DNA from: Siphonodentalium dalli | Lineage: Eukaryota; Mollusca; Scaphopoda; Gadilida; Siphonodentaliidae | DNA: 64,000 bases | Direction of reading: 5' to 3' | NCBI GenBank assembly: GCA_032622095.1 | Contig: CP136065.1 | Coordinates: 217,040,151 to 217,104,150, forward strand | Shown: in pieces, positions 34,010 to 46,144 of the stretch | How positions within the stretch are numbered: the first letter of the stretch is position 1 | Layout of the letters: each line of letters starts with the position of its first letter | Made by a program: the position numbers and the translations under genes | The notes under the pieces: model-generated | Database searches by the model: none | The model's input: the letters and a program-made list of their open reading frames with translations, nothing else | Told to the model about the DNA's origin: nothing

Positions 34010-34125
34010 AATACTCATTGACGAGTAGTTATCTTGGGATATGTTGAGATAGTAAATTCAACAAACGTCCATATATAGGCAGTTTGTTGAACATATTATA
34101 TCTGGATATGTCCTACCAATGAATA
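34010..34125. repeat. Imperfect hairpin, AAGTTCAA family
   Basis: A TTGGGATATGTTGAGATAGT arm, then AAATTCAACAAACG, faces GTTTGTTGAACATATTATAT, then CTGGATATGTCCTACCAATGA. Same family as 11218-11289. Confidence 0.6.
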
Positions 34126-34540
34126 GGTATATATACTTCTGCATTTGTGGAATATGTTCGTCTGTCTGCCGTCTGTTTATATTTCATAAAAAACATTTCC
34201 TGACTATTCCATGCGCAGTTTTATAACTTGGTGGGACCATCTACTCATTAAAGTGATGTGAAACACTCCGGTTGGGTGATCAAATAGAAATGGAGAATAA
34301 TCTTGCTCAAAGTAGCTATGTTTACGAATATTAATCCAAATTTACAGCACGCACGCACAACGTCATTCTTATATATTAATTATATAGCTACCATGCAGTG
34401 ACTCTCGATGACAAATCATTTGCGTTAGCTTATCGCCGATTGTTGCGTCCCGAATCGAGATGTAAATATTTACAATTAAGCGTAGTTCAGACGGTAATAT
34501 ATATGTAATAGGCATAGCGCATGAGTACTAATTTATCAGT

Positions 34541-36130
34541 TTAACCCTCTACCCAACAAACCGGCCAAAACGCCCAAATAAAGCTTCAACAGCCTAAAAT
34601 ATCTTCGGTCTGTCTCAATAACACCATACAAATATGGATATCATTGGAACCGGTTCATTGACCACATTGTGATGGTTACAGTTATGCCCAGTGTTCGCGC
34701 TGGACCGAAAAAAACTTTAGCCAAAAAGTTTAGCCAAATGAAATAAACTTTAGCCAAATGTTTTTTGGCCAAATTAAAAAAAACTTTGGCCAAATTAAAT
34801 CATCGTTTTCTGGTCGGTTCACAATTAATGACTAAAACGTAAAATCTAACAGACAAAGGTAAAATACACAATAATTAAAATAATTTTGATGAACTACAAG
34901 TATTTTTATATATATCATTTATTAACAATTTATTAATCTTTATGTGAAAGAGTGATTTGGGGGGGGGGGGGGGGGGGGTAACCCGGTATTGTCCTTCTTA
35001 ATGTCATTATTTTTTTGTTTTATATCAATATCTATTTTTAAATCATTAAATATTTATCCTTGCGAAAATATCTAAGTGATATCTGGAAACTAATAACTTA
35101 ATATTGTTACGCCATTATCAAATTACAATCTGTCATAAAAGCATTCATATTATTTTTGACTGTATCGGTATTGACGACAAATAGCCACAAAATATCTGTC
35201 GTGATTCACATTTAGCTGATTAAGCTATTGTCTTACACTTGGTGCTCATAAACCTCGACCGTCATAAATACAATGTCATCATAAACATGCATTGTGCAGG
35301 CGCGCCGTGAGTGACCAGACAGACAATGGGCTGAATGGGGGATTAGGGGATTAAATGTCAAAACTAATAATGACCTTTTGCTGCTTCGTGCAGAGTGACG
35401 TAATCTTTCTCCAGATTAAAACAGCCTGCACATGTTACGAATAAATTGCTTATATCCCAGCGTCAATGCACTTTACAAAACATTGCTTTCTTCACATTGT
35501 CATAATTCAACCACGGTCGGTTTAATGTCCATGCGCCTTTGAATGTCCGTCTTGTGAAAACTAAAGATGATTGCATATCACTTTGAGATCGCTTGGTTGA
35601 TTGAGTTGTCGATCGGGTTTCCCTTTGTACGATATTTCATAAGTACGAAAATAATGAAATACTTTCGTCCCCTAACTTCGTCTTGAATGTCGATATATTG
35701 AGCGCTTTTATTAATTAGCTTTCTGGCTCCATGCTTTCAGTCTCCATTTGGGTTCAAAAAAAGTTTAGCCAAAAGTTTAGCCAAATGAAATTTTTATTAG
35801 CCAAATTAGAAAAAGATTAGCCATTGGCTAATTTGGCTACCGACAGCGCGAACACTGGTTATGCCCTGTGCCAATGCATTCTCTTATATATGCGAGTCGA
35901 CCATAGGTCGCCTCGCATATATAAGAGAATGCATTGGCCTAAAAAAAAAATTTTTTTAACACTTTTTACCATTTTTTCTTATAATATTTTCTACATTCTT
36001 TGACAATTTGATCATTTTTAATATGTGTTAAGCCAATGCATTCTCTTATATATGCGAGGCGACCTATGGTCGACTCGCATATATAAGAGAATGCATTGGC
36101 ACAGGGCCGTTCTGTTGGGTAAAGGTTTAA
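34541..36130 (+). mobile_element. F1 MITE containing a hAT element
   Basis: TTAACCCTCTACCCAACAAA at 34541 and CTGTTGGGTAAAGGTTTAA ending at 36130. Apart from the hAT insert (34689-35857) it is collinear with 578-966, including both perfect twin hairpins (35870-35938 and 36032-36100). Confidence 0.9.
34689..35857. mobile_element. Non-autonomous hAT element
   Basis: Termini CAGTGTTCGCGCTG and CAGCGCGAACACTG are perfect 14-bp inverted repeats, flanked by the 8-bp duplication GTTATGCC (34681-34688 and 35858-35865). The empty site is seen in the other F1 copy (ACAGTTATGCCCTGTGCC near 707-724). Both subterminal regions carry many TTTAGCCAAA words, as expected for transposase binding. A poly-G run lies at about 34959-34978. 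There is no transposase ORF in the 1,169 bp. Confidence 0.95.
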
Positions 36131-36158
36131 CCTACTCAAGTCCATGATATGTCTTTAA

Positions 36159-36566
36159 AGTAAGGTTTAAATCATGTCCTATACTTTATACGATCTTCGT
36201 CTGTATCTGCATGCGGGGAGAAAGATATTCGTGGATTTATTGATTCAGCATTCAGAGTTCATATATGAACACGTTACTACATAGCAATGATGTACTATAC
36301 ACAACCTTAATAAAAGGGAGGTTGACAGCTTTTCGGCTGCAAAAGTAAGAAAGCTGTATCTTTTCCCAGACACAACGATATTAAAGCTTGATTTTGACAT
36401 CGATTAATCCACACCGGCGGTGTCGCAAAAGGTTTTTGTCGATTTAAAATTTGATTGTGACAGAGCCGCTCTATATATTAGCAGACGATATGGAAGCAAG
36501 AGAGGTTCAAATACAGACGGATATTATATCTCTGTAGATATAAAATAATACAGTCTCAAGCCAGAA
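36159..36566. other. Unrecognised sequence
   Basis: Nothing that I can support before the satellite array begins. Confidence 0.4.
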
Positions 36567-39500
36567 TTATGAACGCCATACTGTCATGGGCTCTCTGTGT
36601 GCACGCTCTCCATATATTATGAAGGCCACACAGTCATGGGCTCTCTGTGTGCACGCTCTCCATATATCATGAAGGCCACACAGTCATGGGCTCTCTGTGT
36701 GCACGCTCTCCATATATTATGAAGGTTACACTGCCATGGGCTCTCTGTGTGCACGCTCTCCATATATTATGATGGCCACACAGTCATGGGCTCTCTGTGT
36801 GCACGCTCTCCATATATTATGAAGGCCACACAGTCATGGGCTCTCTGTGTGCACGCTCTCCATATATTATGAAGGCCACACAGTCATGGGCTCTCTGTGT
36901 GCACGCTCTCCATATATTATGACGGCCACACAGTCATGGGCTCTCTGTGTGCACGCTCTCCATATATTATGAAGGCCACCAGTCATGGGCTCTCTGTGTG
37001 CACGCTCTCCGTATATTATGAAGGCCACACTGTCATGGGCTCTCTGTGTGCACGCTCTCCATATATTATGAAGGCCACACAGTCATGGGCTCTCTGTGTT
37101 CACGCTCTCCATATATTATGAAGGCCACACAGTCATGGGCTCTCTGTGTGCACGCTCTCCACATATTATGAAGGCCACACAGTCATGGGCTCTCTGTGTG
37201 CACGCTCTCCATATATTATGAAGGCCACACAGTCATGGGCTCTCTGTGTTCACGCTCTCCATATATCATGAAGGCCACACAGTCATGGGCTCTCTGTGTG
37301 CACGCTCTCCATATATCATGAAGGCCACACAGTCATGGGCTCTCTGTGTGCATGCTCTCCATATATTATGAAGGCCACACTATCATGGACTCTCTATGTG
37401 CACGCTCTCCATATATTATGAAGGCCACACAGTCATGGGCTCTCTGTGTGCACGCTCTCCATATATTATGAAGGCCACACAGTCATGGGCTCTCTGTATG
37501 CACGCTCTCCACATATTATGAAGGCAACACAGTCATGGGCTCTCTGTGTGCACGCTCTCCATATATCATGAAGGCCACACAGTCATGGGCTCTCTGTGTG
37601 CACGCTCTCCATATATTATGAAGGCAACACAGTCATGGGCTCTCTGTGTGCACGCTCTCCATATATTATGAAGGCAACAGTCATGGGCTCTCTGTGTGCA
37701 CGCTCTCCATATATTATGAAGGCCACACAGTCATGGGCTCTCTGTGTGCACGCTCTCCATATATCATGAAGGCCACACAGTCATGGGCTCTCTGTGTGCA
37801 TGCTCTCCATATATTATGAAGGCCACACAGTCATGGGCTCTCTGTGTGCACGCTCTCCATATATTATGAAGGCAACACAGTCATGGGCTCTCTGTGTGCA
37901 CGCTCTCCATATATCATGAAGGCCACACTATCATGGACTCTCTATGTGCACGCTCTCCATATATTATGAAGGCCACACAGTCATGGGCTCTCTGTGTGCA
38001 CGCTCTCCATATATCATGAAGGCCACACAGTCATGGACTCTCTGTGTGCACGCTCTCCATATATTATGAAGGCAACACAGTCATGGGCTCTCTGTGTGCA
38101 CGCTCTCCATATATCACGAAGGCCACACAGTCATGGACTCTCTGTGTGCACGCTCTCCATATATTATGAAGGCAACACAGTCATGGGCTCTCTGTGTGCA
38201 CGCTCTCCATATATTATGAAGGCCACACTGTCATGGGCTCTCTGTGTGCACGCTCTCCATATATTATGAAGGCCACACAGTCATGGGCTCTCTGTGTGCA
38301 CGCTCTCCGTATATTATGAAGGCCACACTGTCATGGGCTCTCTGTGTGCACGCTCTCCATATATTATGAAGGCCACACAGTCATGGGCTCTCTGTGTTCA
38401 CGCTCTCCATATATTATGAAGGCCACACAGTCATGGGCTCTCTGTGTGCACGCTCTCCATATATTATGAAGGCCACACTGTCATGGGCTCTCTGTGTGCA
38501 CGCTCTCCATATATTATGAAGGCCACACAGTCATGGGCTCTCTGTGTGCACGCTCTCCGTATATTATGAAGGCCACACTGTCATGGGCTCTCTGTGTGCA
38601 CGCTCTCCATATATTATGAAGGCCACACAGTCATGGGCTCTCTGTGTGCACGCTCTCCACATATTATGAAGGCCACACAGTCCTGGGGCTCTCTGTGTGC
38701 ACGCTCTCCATATATTATGAAGGCCACACTGTCATGGGCTCTCTGTGTGCACGCTCTCCATATATTATGAAGGCCACACTGTCATGGGCTCTCTGTGTGC
38801 ACGCTCTCCATATATTATGATGGCCACACAGTCATGGGCTCTCTGTGTGCACGCTCTCCATATATCATGAAGGCCACACAGTCATGGGCTCTCTGTGTGC
38901 ACGCTCTCCATATATCATGAAGGCCACACAGTCATGGGCTCTCTGTGTGCATGCTCTCCATATATTATGAAGGCCACACTATCATGGACTCTCTATGTGC
39001 ACGCTCTCCATATATTATGAAGGCCACACAGTCATGGGCTCTCTGTGTGCACGCTCTCCATATATTATGAAGGCCACACAGTCATGGGCTCTCTGTATGC
39101 ACGCTCTCCACATATTATGAAGGCAACACAGTCATGGGCTCTCTGTGTGCACGCTCTCCATATATCATGAAGGCCACACAGTCATGGGCTCTCTGTGTGC
39201 ACGCTCTCCATATATTATGAAGGCAACACAGTCATGGGCTCTCTGTGTGCACGCTCTCCATATATTATGAAGGCAACAGTCATGGGCTCTCTGTGTGCAC
39301 GCTCTCCATATATTATGAAGGCAACACAGTCATGGACTCTCTGTGTGCACGCTCTCCATATATTATGAAGGCAACACAGTCATGGGCTCTCTGTGTGCAC
39401 GCTCTCCATATATCACGAAGGCCACACAGTCATGGACTCTCTGTGTGCACGCTCTCCATATATTATGAAGGCAACACAGTCATGGGCTCTCTGTGTGCAC

Positions 39501-40020
39501 GCTCTCCATATATTATGAAGGCCACACAGTCATGGGCTCTCTGTGTGCACGCTCTCCATATATCATGAAGGCCACACAGTCATGGGCTCTCTGTGTGCAC
39601 GCTCTCCATATATTATGAAGGCAACACAGTCATGGGCTCTCTGTGTGCATGCTCTCCATATATTATGAAGGCCACACTGTCATTGACTCTCTGTGTGTAT
39701 GCTCTCCATATATTATGAAGGCCACACTGTCATTGACTCTCTGTGTGCATGCTCTCCATATATTATGAAGGCCACACTGTCATTGACTCTATGTGCGCAT
39801 GTTCTCCATATATTTTGAAGGCCACACTGTCATGGGCTCTCTGTGTGCACGCTCTCCATATATTATGAAGGCCACACTATCATGGGCTCTCTGTGTGCAT
39901 GCTCTCCGTATATTATGAAGGCCACACTATCATGGGCTCCCTGTGTGCATTCTCTCCATATATTATGAAGGCCACACTGTCATGGGCTCCCTGTGTGCAT
40001 TCTCTCCATATATTATGAGG
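36567..40020 (+). repeat. 50-bp satellite array, ~69 copies
   Basis: The unit is CATGGGCTCTCTGTGTGCAC, then GCTCTCCATATATTATGAAG, then GCCACACAGT. Variants (TATCATGAAG, GGCAACACAG, CACATATTATG, CATTGACTCT) mark units and reveal segment copying: the run around 37261-37690 recurs about 1.6 kb later (38861-39290), and the TATCACGAAG unit at 38111 recurs 1.3 kb later at 39411. The 3' units (after about 39660) are the most diverged. Since 50 is not a multiple of three, frames through it cycle with a 50-residue period and are not genes. Confidence 0.95.
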
Positions 40021-40149
40021 TCTATGAACAATTTCTATACGAACACAATATTTAAGAAAAAACAACACAATGTGTCATACTAATCGATACTTTAGTACAT
40101 ACACAGGAGATTGTTATTAACTCAATGAAAACACAGGCATTTGGCACAA

Positions 40150-40386
40150 TACGCCCTGTCACTAACTCGCAGTCATATTGGATCGACCAGGTCCGGTTCC
40201 GTGGTTTCATAGATTCATCCAGCCCCGGTTCCGTGGTTTCAGGGCTACAGGTCAAAGTTTTGGAGTAGCATTTCCATATGTAGAGCATTTGAATTATTCA
40301 TGACGTCCATATATGGAAAGCTAAGTAAAACCACGGAACCGAACCTGGTGAATCCAATATGGCCGTGAGTTAGTGGCAGGGCATAT
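40150..40386. mobile_element. Inverted-repeat element, ~57-bp arms
   Basis: GCCCTGTCACTAACTCGCAG through CCGGTTCCGTGGTTT is mirrored by AAACCACGGAACCGAACCTG through GTGAGTTAGTGGCAGGGC. A third GGTTCCGTGGTTT lies inside the loop near 40228. Flanks do not give a clear duplication. No ORF. Confidence 0.75.
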
Positions 40387-40388
40387 AG

Positions 40389-40451
40389 ACCCCACCGCCC
40401 CAAAGACATATATACTGTATATACATATATATGTCTTTAGGGTGGTGGGGT
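40389..40451. repeat. 63-bp hairpin
   Basis: CCCCACCGCCCCAAAGACAT and its inverse ATGTCTTTAGGGTGGTGGGG surround an ATATATAC-rich centre. The stem is about 27 bp with one or two mismatches. Confidence 0.8.
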
Positions 40452-40732
40452 TTATTGTTCCAAATACCTTGAATGACAACTGATTTAAATTTTCCTTTCA
40501 GAACGGTTTTGACTTTTACGCTGCCAGAAACAATAACCAAATAGTTTTTGAATACTTTTCACCAATTTAACCAAAAAAATGACGACTCTTCCCGAGGGGT
40601 GTTCTAGTGGGAATTTAAAGTGATGTGAAACAAATATAAATGATCAAATATAAATGGAGAGTAATCTTGTTCAAAGTAGTAATTCCTACAAACATTATAT
40701 CCAAATTGACAATACACACCGTCATTCTTATA

Positions 40733-43700
40733 TCTATATCTATATTTGCGAATGTCTGTCTGTCTGTCTGTGTTCTATAGAAATTCACAGGGGACCATCT
40801 AGATGATGCCAAATGGGTCTACTAGGAGTAGCTTTTTACGAGAAAGATAATGGTCGGGGTTAGAATTTTCTAAAGTGACGCCGTTGTTGTCAGGGGCAAA
40901 AAAGGGGGAGGAGGAGAAAAAAAATTGTCGCCGATTGCCACCAAACTTATATATAATCATCCCCATGATATGAGCAATATAATGGTGTGGTTTAAATATG
41001 GCAAAAGCCGCGCCGTTCGCGTCAGGGGTGACCGGAAGGGGGAGGGGCAGATTTTTTTTCTATCGCCGATTGCCACGAAACTTACATATAATCATCCCCA
41101 TGATATGAAGAATCCAACGGTGTGGTTTAAATATGTCAAAAGTGGCGTCGTTCGAGTCAGGGATGCAAGGAAGGGGAGAGGGGCACCAAAATTGATAAAA
41201 CTAATTTTAGCGCCGATCTCCACCAAATTGATATATATTCTTCTTCATGATACAATTAATCTAATTGTGCGATTTAACAACGCCAAATTGTTGTCTTTTG
41301 GGTGAGAGATTGGGAGGGGTGGGCACTAAATTTGATAATAATTGGTTTAGTCGTCGATTGCCACCACACTTATACAAAATCATCCCCATGGTATGAGGAG
41401 TCTAATGGTGCGGCTTATATCTGTCAAATGTGGCCTCATTCGAGTCAGGGTTGCATTGAAAGGGACAGGGGCACTAAAATGGATGCAAAATTTTGTTTGC
41501 GCCAATTTCCACCAAATTGATACACATTCTTATCCATGATACGAGGAATCTAATCGTGTGATTTAAAGACGCCATAGTGGTGCTGTTTGGGTGAGAGATG
41601 GGGAGGGGAGGGATTGGCACCAAATTTGATAAACAAAATTGTTTAGTCGCCGATTATCACCAAACTTATAAACAATCATCTCCATGATATCAGGAGTGTA
41701 ATCGTGTGGTTTAAGGATGTCACATGTGGACCATTCGAGTCAGTGGTGTATAGAGATGAGAGGGACACAAAAAATTATATCTATATGTTTAGTGCCAATT
41801 TCCACCAGATTGATACATATTCTTCTCTGTGATACGGGGAATCTTATCGTGTCGTTTAGATACACCATATTTGTGTCCTATGGGTGAGACATATGGGGAC
41901 CTTGAATTTGATACGAATTTGTATACTCGCCAATTTTCACCAATTTCATATATATGCATCTCTAATCTCTAATGAGTCTTAGTGTGTGCAGCATGAGTCC
42001 GAAATAGGGACGGGAGGGTCACCAAACCTAATACAAAATATTTTTAGTACCAATTACCATCAAATTCAGACACGTTCTTCTCAAATGATACAAGAAATCA
42101 AATCGTGCTGTCTGTCTGACTGTCTTTCTGTCTGTCTGTGTGGGTTCTATATACAAATTCACGTCGTACAATCGAGATGGCACCAAGGCGGTCTATGAGG
42201 GGTAACTTTTTATAAGGAAGATAATGGTGCGGGTTAAACTTTTCTAAAATGACGCTGTTGGTGTCAGGGGAAGAAAAGTGGAAAGTCGGCAAAATTCAAA
42301 AAATATGGTGAAATAGTTTTGTCCCCGATTTCCACCAAACGAATACATAATCACCTTCGTAATATGGCGTTGTTCGAGTCAGCGTTGCATCAACAATTGA
42401 TTTAATAAACTATTTTTAGCCCAGATTTCCACCAAATTGATATATTATTCTTCTCTATGATACGAGGAATATCATCGTGTGATTTAAAGACGTCAAATTG
42501 CTGTCGCTTGGGTGAGAGATATGGGGTCATAACTATTCTCAGAATTTGATTAGTTGCTGATTACCACCATTACCACCAAACATATATATAATTATCGCCA
42601 GTATATCATGCATCCATGAGTCTAATGGTCGTGGTTTAAATATGTCAAAAGAGGCAAAAGTTGATACAAATATATTTGGCACCAATTTCCACCAAATTCA
42701 TAAACGTTTTTCTCTAATGATATACCATGAATTAAATCACATTTGGTGTCGTTTGCGTCACGGATGGCGAGCGGATATGCACTATCATTGATAAGATTGC
42801 TATTCGCCGATATCCACATATAAGTTATATACAGTCACCCAGGCCATCTCCATATCATTTTAAGTAGTTTTGGGCGTTCATATTTCACAATCCCGACTTA
42901 TGGTGACCCACTTAAGTCACTTGAACAATTATATCTTCTTAACTGTCATATTTATATGGGGGTGCCAATCAGGGCATTCACACAATGAGCTAGCAAAAAG
43001 AGATACATAGAAGAAGCACTAAACGTATATTTATCATTCTATTGAAGAGATACATATATTCGTGCAAACTGAGAGACCTCGAACCGTCAGAGGATTGCAT
43101 ATATATTACAACAAAATTGAGTCTGTTCCATTCAATACAGTTTCCACAAAAAAGTTACAATTTGTCAAGATATGGCAGGCCTGTTCAAAAATAGTGGTCA
43201 CAGTGTGCAGTCAAATATAGTTTCTTCTGATATACAAGAAAATGCAGTTAGTAGTATACTTTTCAGGATCCTCCCAATACTGACATCTGACAAGGGTTTT
43301 ATAACAGACTCATCGACCGACATAAACAACTCAAAATCTCGCTCTGTGCCTGACACATGTAGCTGATATTTTGCGAAGCAACATTTCGTTTAAACTGAGA
43401 ATATTTAGCCAATATATAGCACCATGAACAGAGGAGCACCTGGAAATTTCTTTGAAACATCTGTATCTTCATGGAGATATGATAGCCAGGTGTCCTCGAG
43501 ATCTTAGTCCAACCCACTAAATTGATTGATACATCTCAATATGTAAAACCCAATTATCATCTTTTATGATGTTCATGTATGATATTATAACGTCTAATGT
43601 ATACGCAGTTGTAAATAAATAAATACTCCATTATTGGTGGAACGGATTAATCGCGATAAACAGAATGACAATTGACAAGGTGAGCCACTACTTATATTCC

Positions 43701-43862
43701 ATGACTGTAATAATCATGTTTTATGATGCTATTTGAATATACAATTTATGAGAAAACGCATAACACTTTAAGCAAGAGCATTCTCTATCCCCAACAAATA
43801 TCCACAGCATACAGAGGGTTTCACATCGCATTAACCTGGGCAACGCCGGGTAACCCTGCTAG
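40733..43862 (+). mobile_element. Non-autonomous Helitron, copy B, exact borders
   Basis: The 5' end TCTATATCTATATTTGCGAA, then (TCTG)n; the 3' hairpin region GGGCAACGCCGGGTAACCC, then TGCTAG at 43862. Flanks are A and T: CATTCTTATA before and TATTAATTAAATGC after, which join to the sequence seen in other F6 copies (TATATTAATTAAATGC near 57019). This is the A/T insertion expected of Helitrons. 3,130 bp of degenerate repeated modules as in copy A; no Rep or helicase. A second (TCTG)n lies at about 42109-42140. Confidence 0.95.
43172..43369 (+). other. Short frame in Helitron B, homologous to that in A
   Basis: A ~64-codon frame (GLFKNSGHSVQSNIVSSDIQ core) matching 27146-27357 with several substitutions and one 3-nt gap. 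Same doubts apply; possible captured fragment. Confidence 0.3.
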
Positions 43863-44117
43863 TATTAATTAAATGCAGTGACTCTCGATGGCGAATTCGT
43901 TTTCGTTAGTTTATCGCCGATAGATGCGTCCCGAATCGAGTAGTAAATATTTACAATTGAGCGTAGTTCAAACTATGTTTTCTATGGAGTGGTACGGTCG
44001 ATTTGATTAAGGTTTTCGACAATGTTAGTAGCATGCTACATTCCTCCAGCTGGCATAGCCTCTGGATACCAACTGATCAGTTTCACGCACCCGAACAAGT
44101 ACATAATATGTCTTTAA

Positions 44118-45650
44118 TATGTCATATAGTCAATACTATTCTGAAGCGAATGCCACAGAAAGAGCGTAATAATATGTTGTCATTTATTCAGTTCGGGGTC
44201 CATTCAGCTCAGATTGTATTTTTAACTTGAGTTCATGGTGGAGAATATTAAATCATGCACGGAAACCGCAATCATTTGAGGCAGATTTCTATGACTTCGA
44301 TAAGTCTTTTACGAGCACACATACATATATGTATAATTATACAGTCCGCACACGATGTTATGTACATGTAGCAATATACTGGTATAGCATTTATCAGCAC
44401 AGTTTTTGTCCGTGACATTTGTTTTGCTAATGCTTTGCTTGCAGGGGGCCTTCCATAATCTTTAGGTCCCCAATTGGACACAGTAAATTTTTAGAACAAA
44501 ACCTATTGAAGTGACGCACAGTAATGATAATTTTAGCTAAATAAATGGATCATATAAGAATAAAGAGGGTTTTGTGGTTAGCTTCTTCCTCGTGCGGTAA
44601 CACAAAGAGCGCCAGACTCACTCCATGCATTGTGGAAGGTTGAATTTTGCTAATACACTCACACGGGATAATCACATAAATGCTGTTCGGGTCCAAATCC
44701 GGTTCTTGGTAATTATATGTCTGTTCTCGGCTACGCTTACAAAAAGACATCCACACATCAGGAACATGGCATTTTTCTAATGACCTTGATCTTAGCAGTT
44801 TACCTTTACCCTATATGTCCTAGTGTCCCAGTTCATGTAATGGGCCATTTATGGCACGAGTTCAAACCATTTCATCAAACACAAGGCTCACTGGGCCCAA
44901 AAGTGGCCTTATAAAAAATTTCCCCAAATATTTTATGCCATTTCCATGGAAATCAGATTTTCTCCTGACCCATGCATGACCCGCAGCCGAGACACCCCAT
45001 ATACAATTGTTTTCCAGATCCCAATCTACATATCAAATAATGTTTCACGCGTTATTCCGGTCCGTCATGATTTTGGGAAAAGGACGTACAGCGAAGTGGT
45101 CACACAATACGCACGTTTATTCATATTGCGAGTGGAAGTCAGGGCCGACTTACATACACAACCTATCTTGCCATGCTAATGCAACTCCATTGTCCGTAGA
45201 TGTGAAGAAGTTCAATATCGGCCGAGATACGAGAAATGACTAGAAATTTGTGCATATTCATTAAATTTATTCATATAAATATTGACTCGTGATTGTTCAA
45301 TTTCAACATTAGCATATAAATGCACGTGAGTGCGTTTGCGAAGTCGTTCAGTTTATCCATCATTGATTAGTTCAGAACGTTGGTTTTAGTTAGCGTCCTT
45401 GTGAATAAGTAATTGAAAAGTGTGGTTAATTCTTTGGGCCAGAGAGTGGTTGCTTCAACGAAGTTTTCCCAAGTGCTCGGTTCGTTACTTTTCTGATATG
45501 GACCCATATTTGGAAGTTTAATTCCATGTTTTTCGAGAGCCACTTCCTATTTGAGCTGCTTTTCGTTAGCCAAGTTTGTTGGTACTTACGTGAGTAACAC
45601 CTTATCCATGCTATACATGTATGCCTATATCAAGTCCGAGTTTAATGTGT
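44118..45650. other. Unrecognised sequence
   Basis: Several short frames, none recognised. A TATAAATGCACG motif near 45315 followed by TCGTTCAGTTT resembles a core promoter, but no coding exon is visible downstream. Confidence 0.4.
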
Positions 45651-46048
45651 CTGTCATTTGCAGAATGAGGTCCCCTGATGGCGAATTTAGTGACGCTATC
45701 CCCAAATTCACCCTCTGGGGACCTCATTCTGCTAAGGACTCATCTTCTCTGGAAAGTTTCTTTATGACAAAATTTCTATAGAAACTTTTTCATATAGATT
45801 CTATTTATTTTTTAATTTAGTTTCTCTATATCCCCAAATTGGCTGACAACACATTGCATACTCGAGGTTCCCAATGGGTGTACATCACAATATTCACCAT
45901 TTGCGAATTCAGTCTGAGTCTGTGTCTCATATAGCAGAGGAGGCCATGCAGAATGAGGTCCTCAGAGGGTGAATTTGGTGATGTTGCCCGCTATGCGGTA
46001 TAGCGTCACTAAATTCACCATCTGGGGACCATATTCTGCAAATGACAG
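45651..46048. mobile_element. Double-hairpin inverted-repeat element
   Basis: CTGTCATTTGCAGAATGAGG at 45651 is mirrored by CATATTCTGCAAATGACAG at 46048, with arms including GCGAATTTAGTGACGCTAT. Each arm is itself a smaller palindrome (GCAGAATGAGGTCC facing GGACCTCATTCTGC at about 45662-45732, and a similar pair at 45949-46040). So the same word occurs four times in alternating orientation. No ORF. Confidence 0.75.
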
Positions 46049-46144
46049 TTACACTTAACTCAGGCTTGTCCCATGTGCCTTAGTATATTGCCATGCGTAT
46101 CCAGTCAATGCAGCATAATGAAAACACTGTACAATAAATTCGCG

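Larger units (their letters stand above)
34248..36158 (+). mobile_element. F6 MITE containing F1 and hAT insertions
   Basis: TTAAAGTGATGTGAAACACT at 34248 starts a copy of F6. It runs to 34544, is split by F1 (34541-36130), then finishes as ACTCAAGTCCATGATATGTC, ending TTAA at 36155-36158. Without F1 it matches the end of the F6 copy at 56897-57274 (AACAAGTCCATATTATGTCT then TTAA), apart from an internal deletion. Confidence 0.85.
40615..44117 (+). mobile_element. F6 MITE carrying a 3.1-kb Helitron
   Basis: TTAAAGTGATGTGAAACAAA at 40615 and ACATAATATGTCTTTAA ending at 44117. Removing the Helitron leaves 373 bp, close to the 378 bp of the uninterrupted F6 copy at 56897-57274, and the sequence is collinear throughout (CGCCGATAGATGCGTCCCGA, GTAAATATTTACAATTGAGC, GGAGTGGTACGGTCGATTT). 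Confidence 0.9.

Noticed and set aside
36897-39568. Repeat protein frames of 74-107 codons
   Set aside because: The 50-bp satellite cycles all three frames, and the peptide repeat is a by-product.
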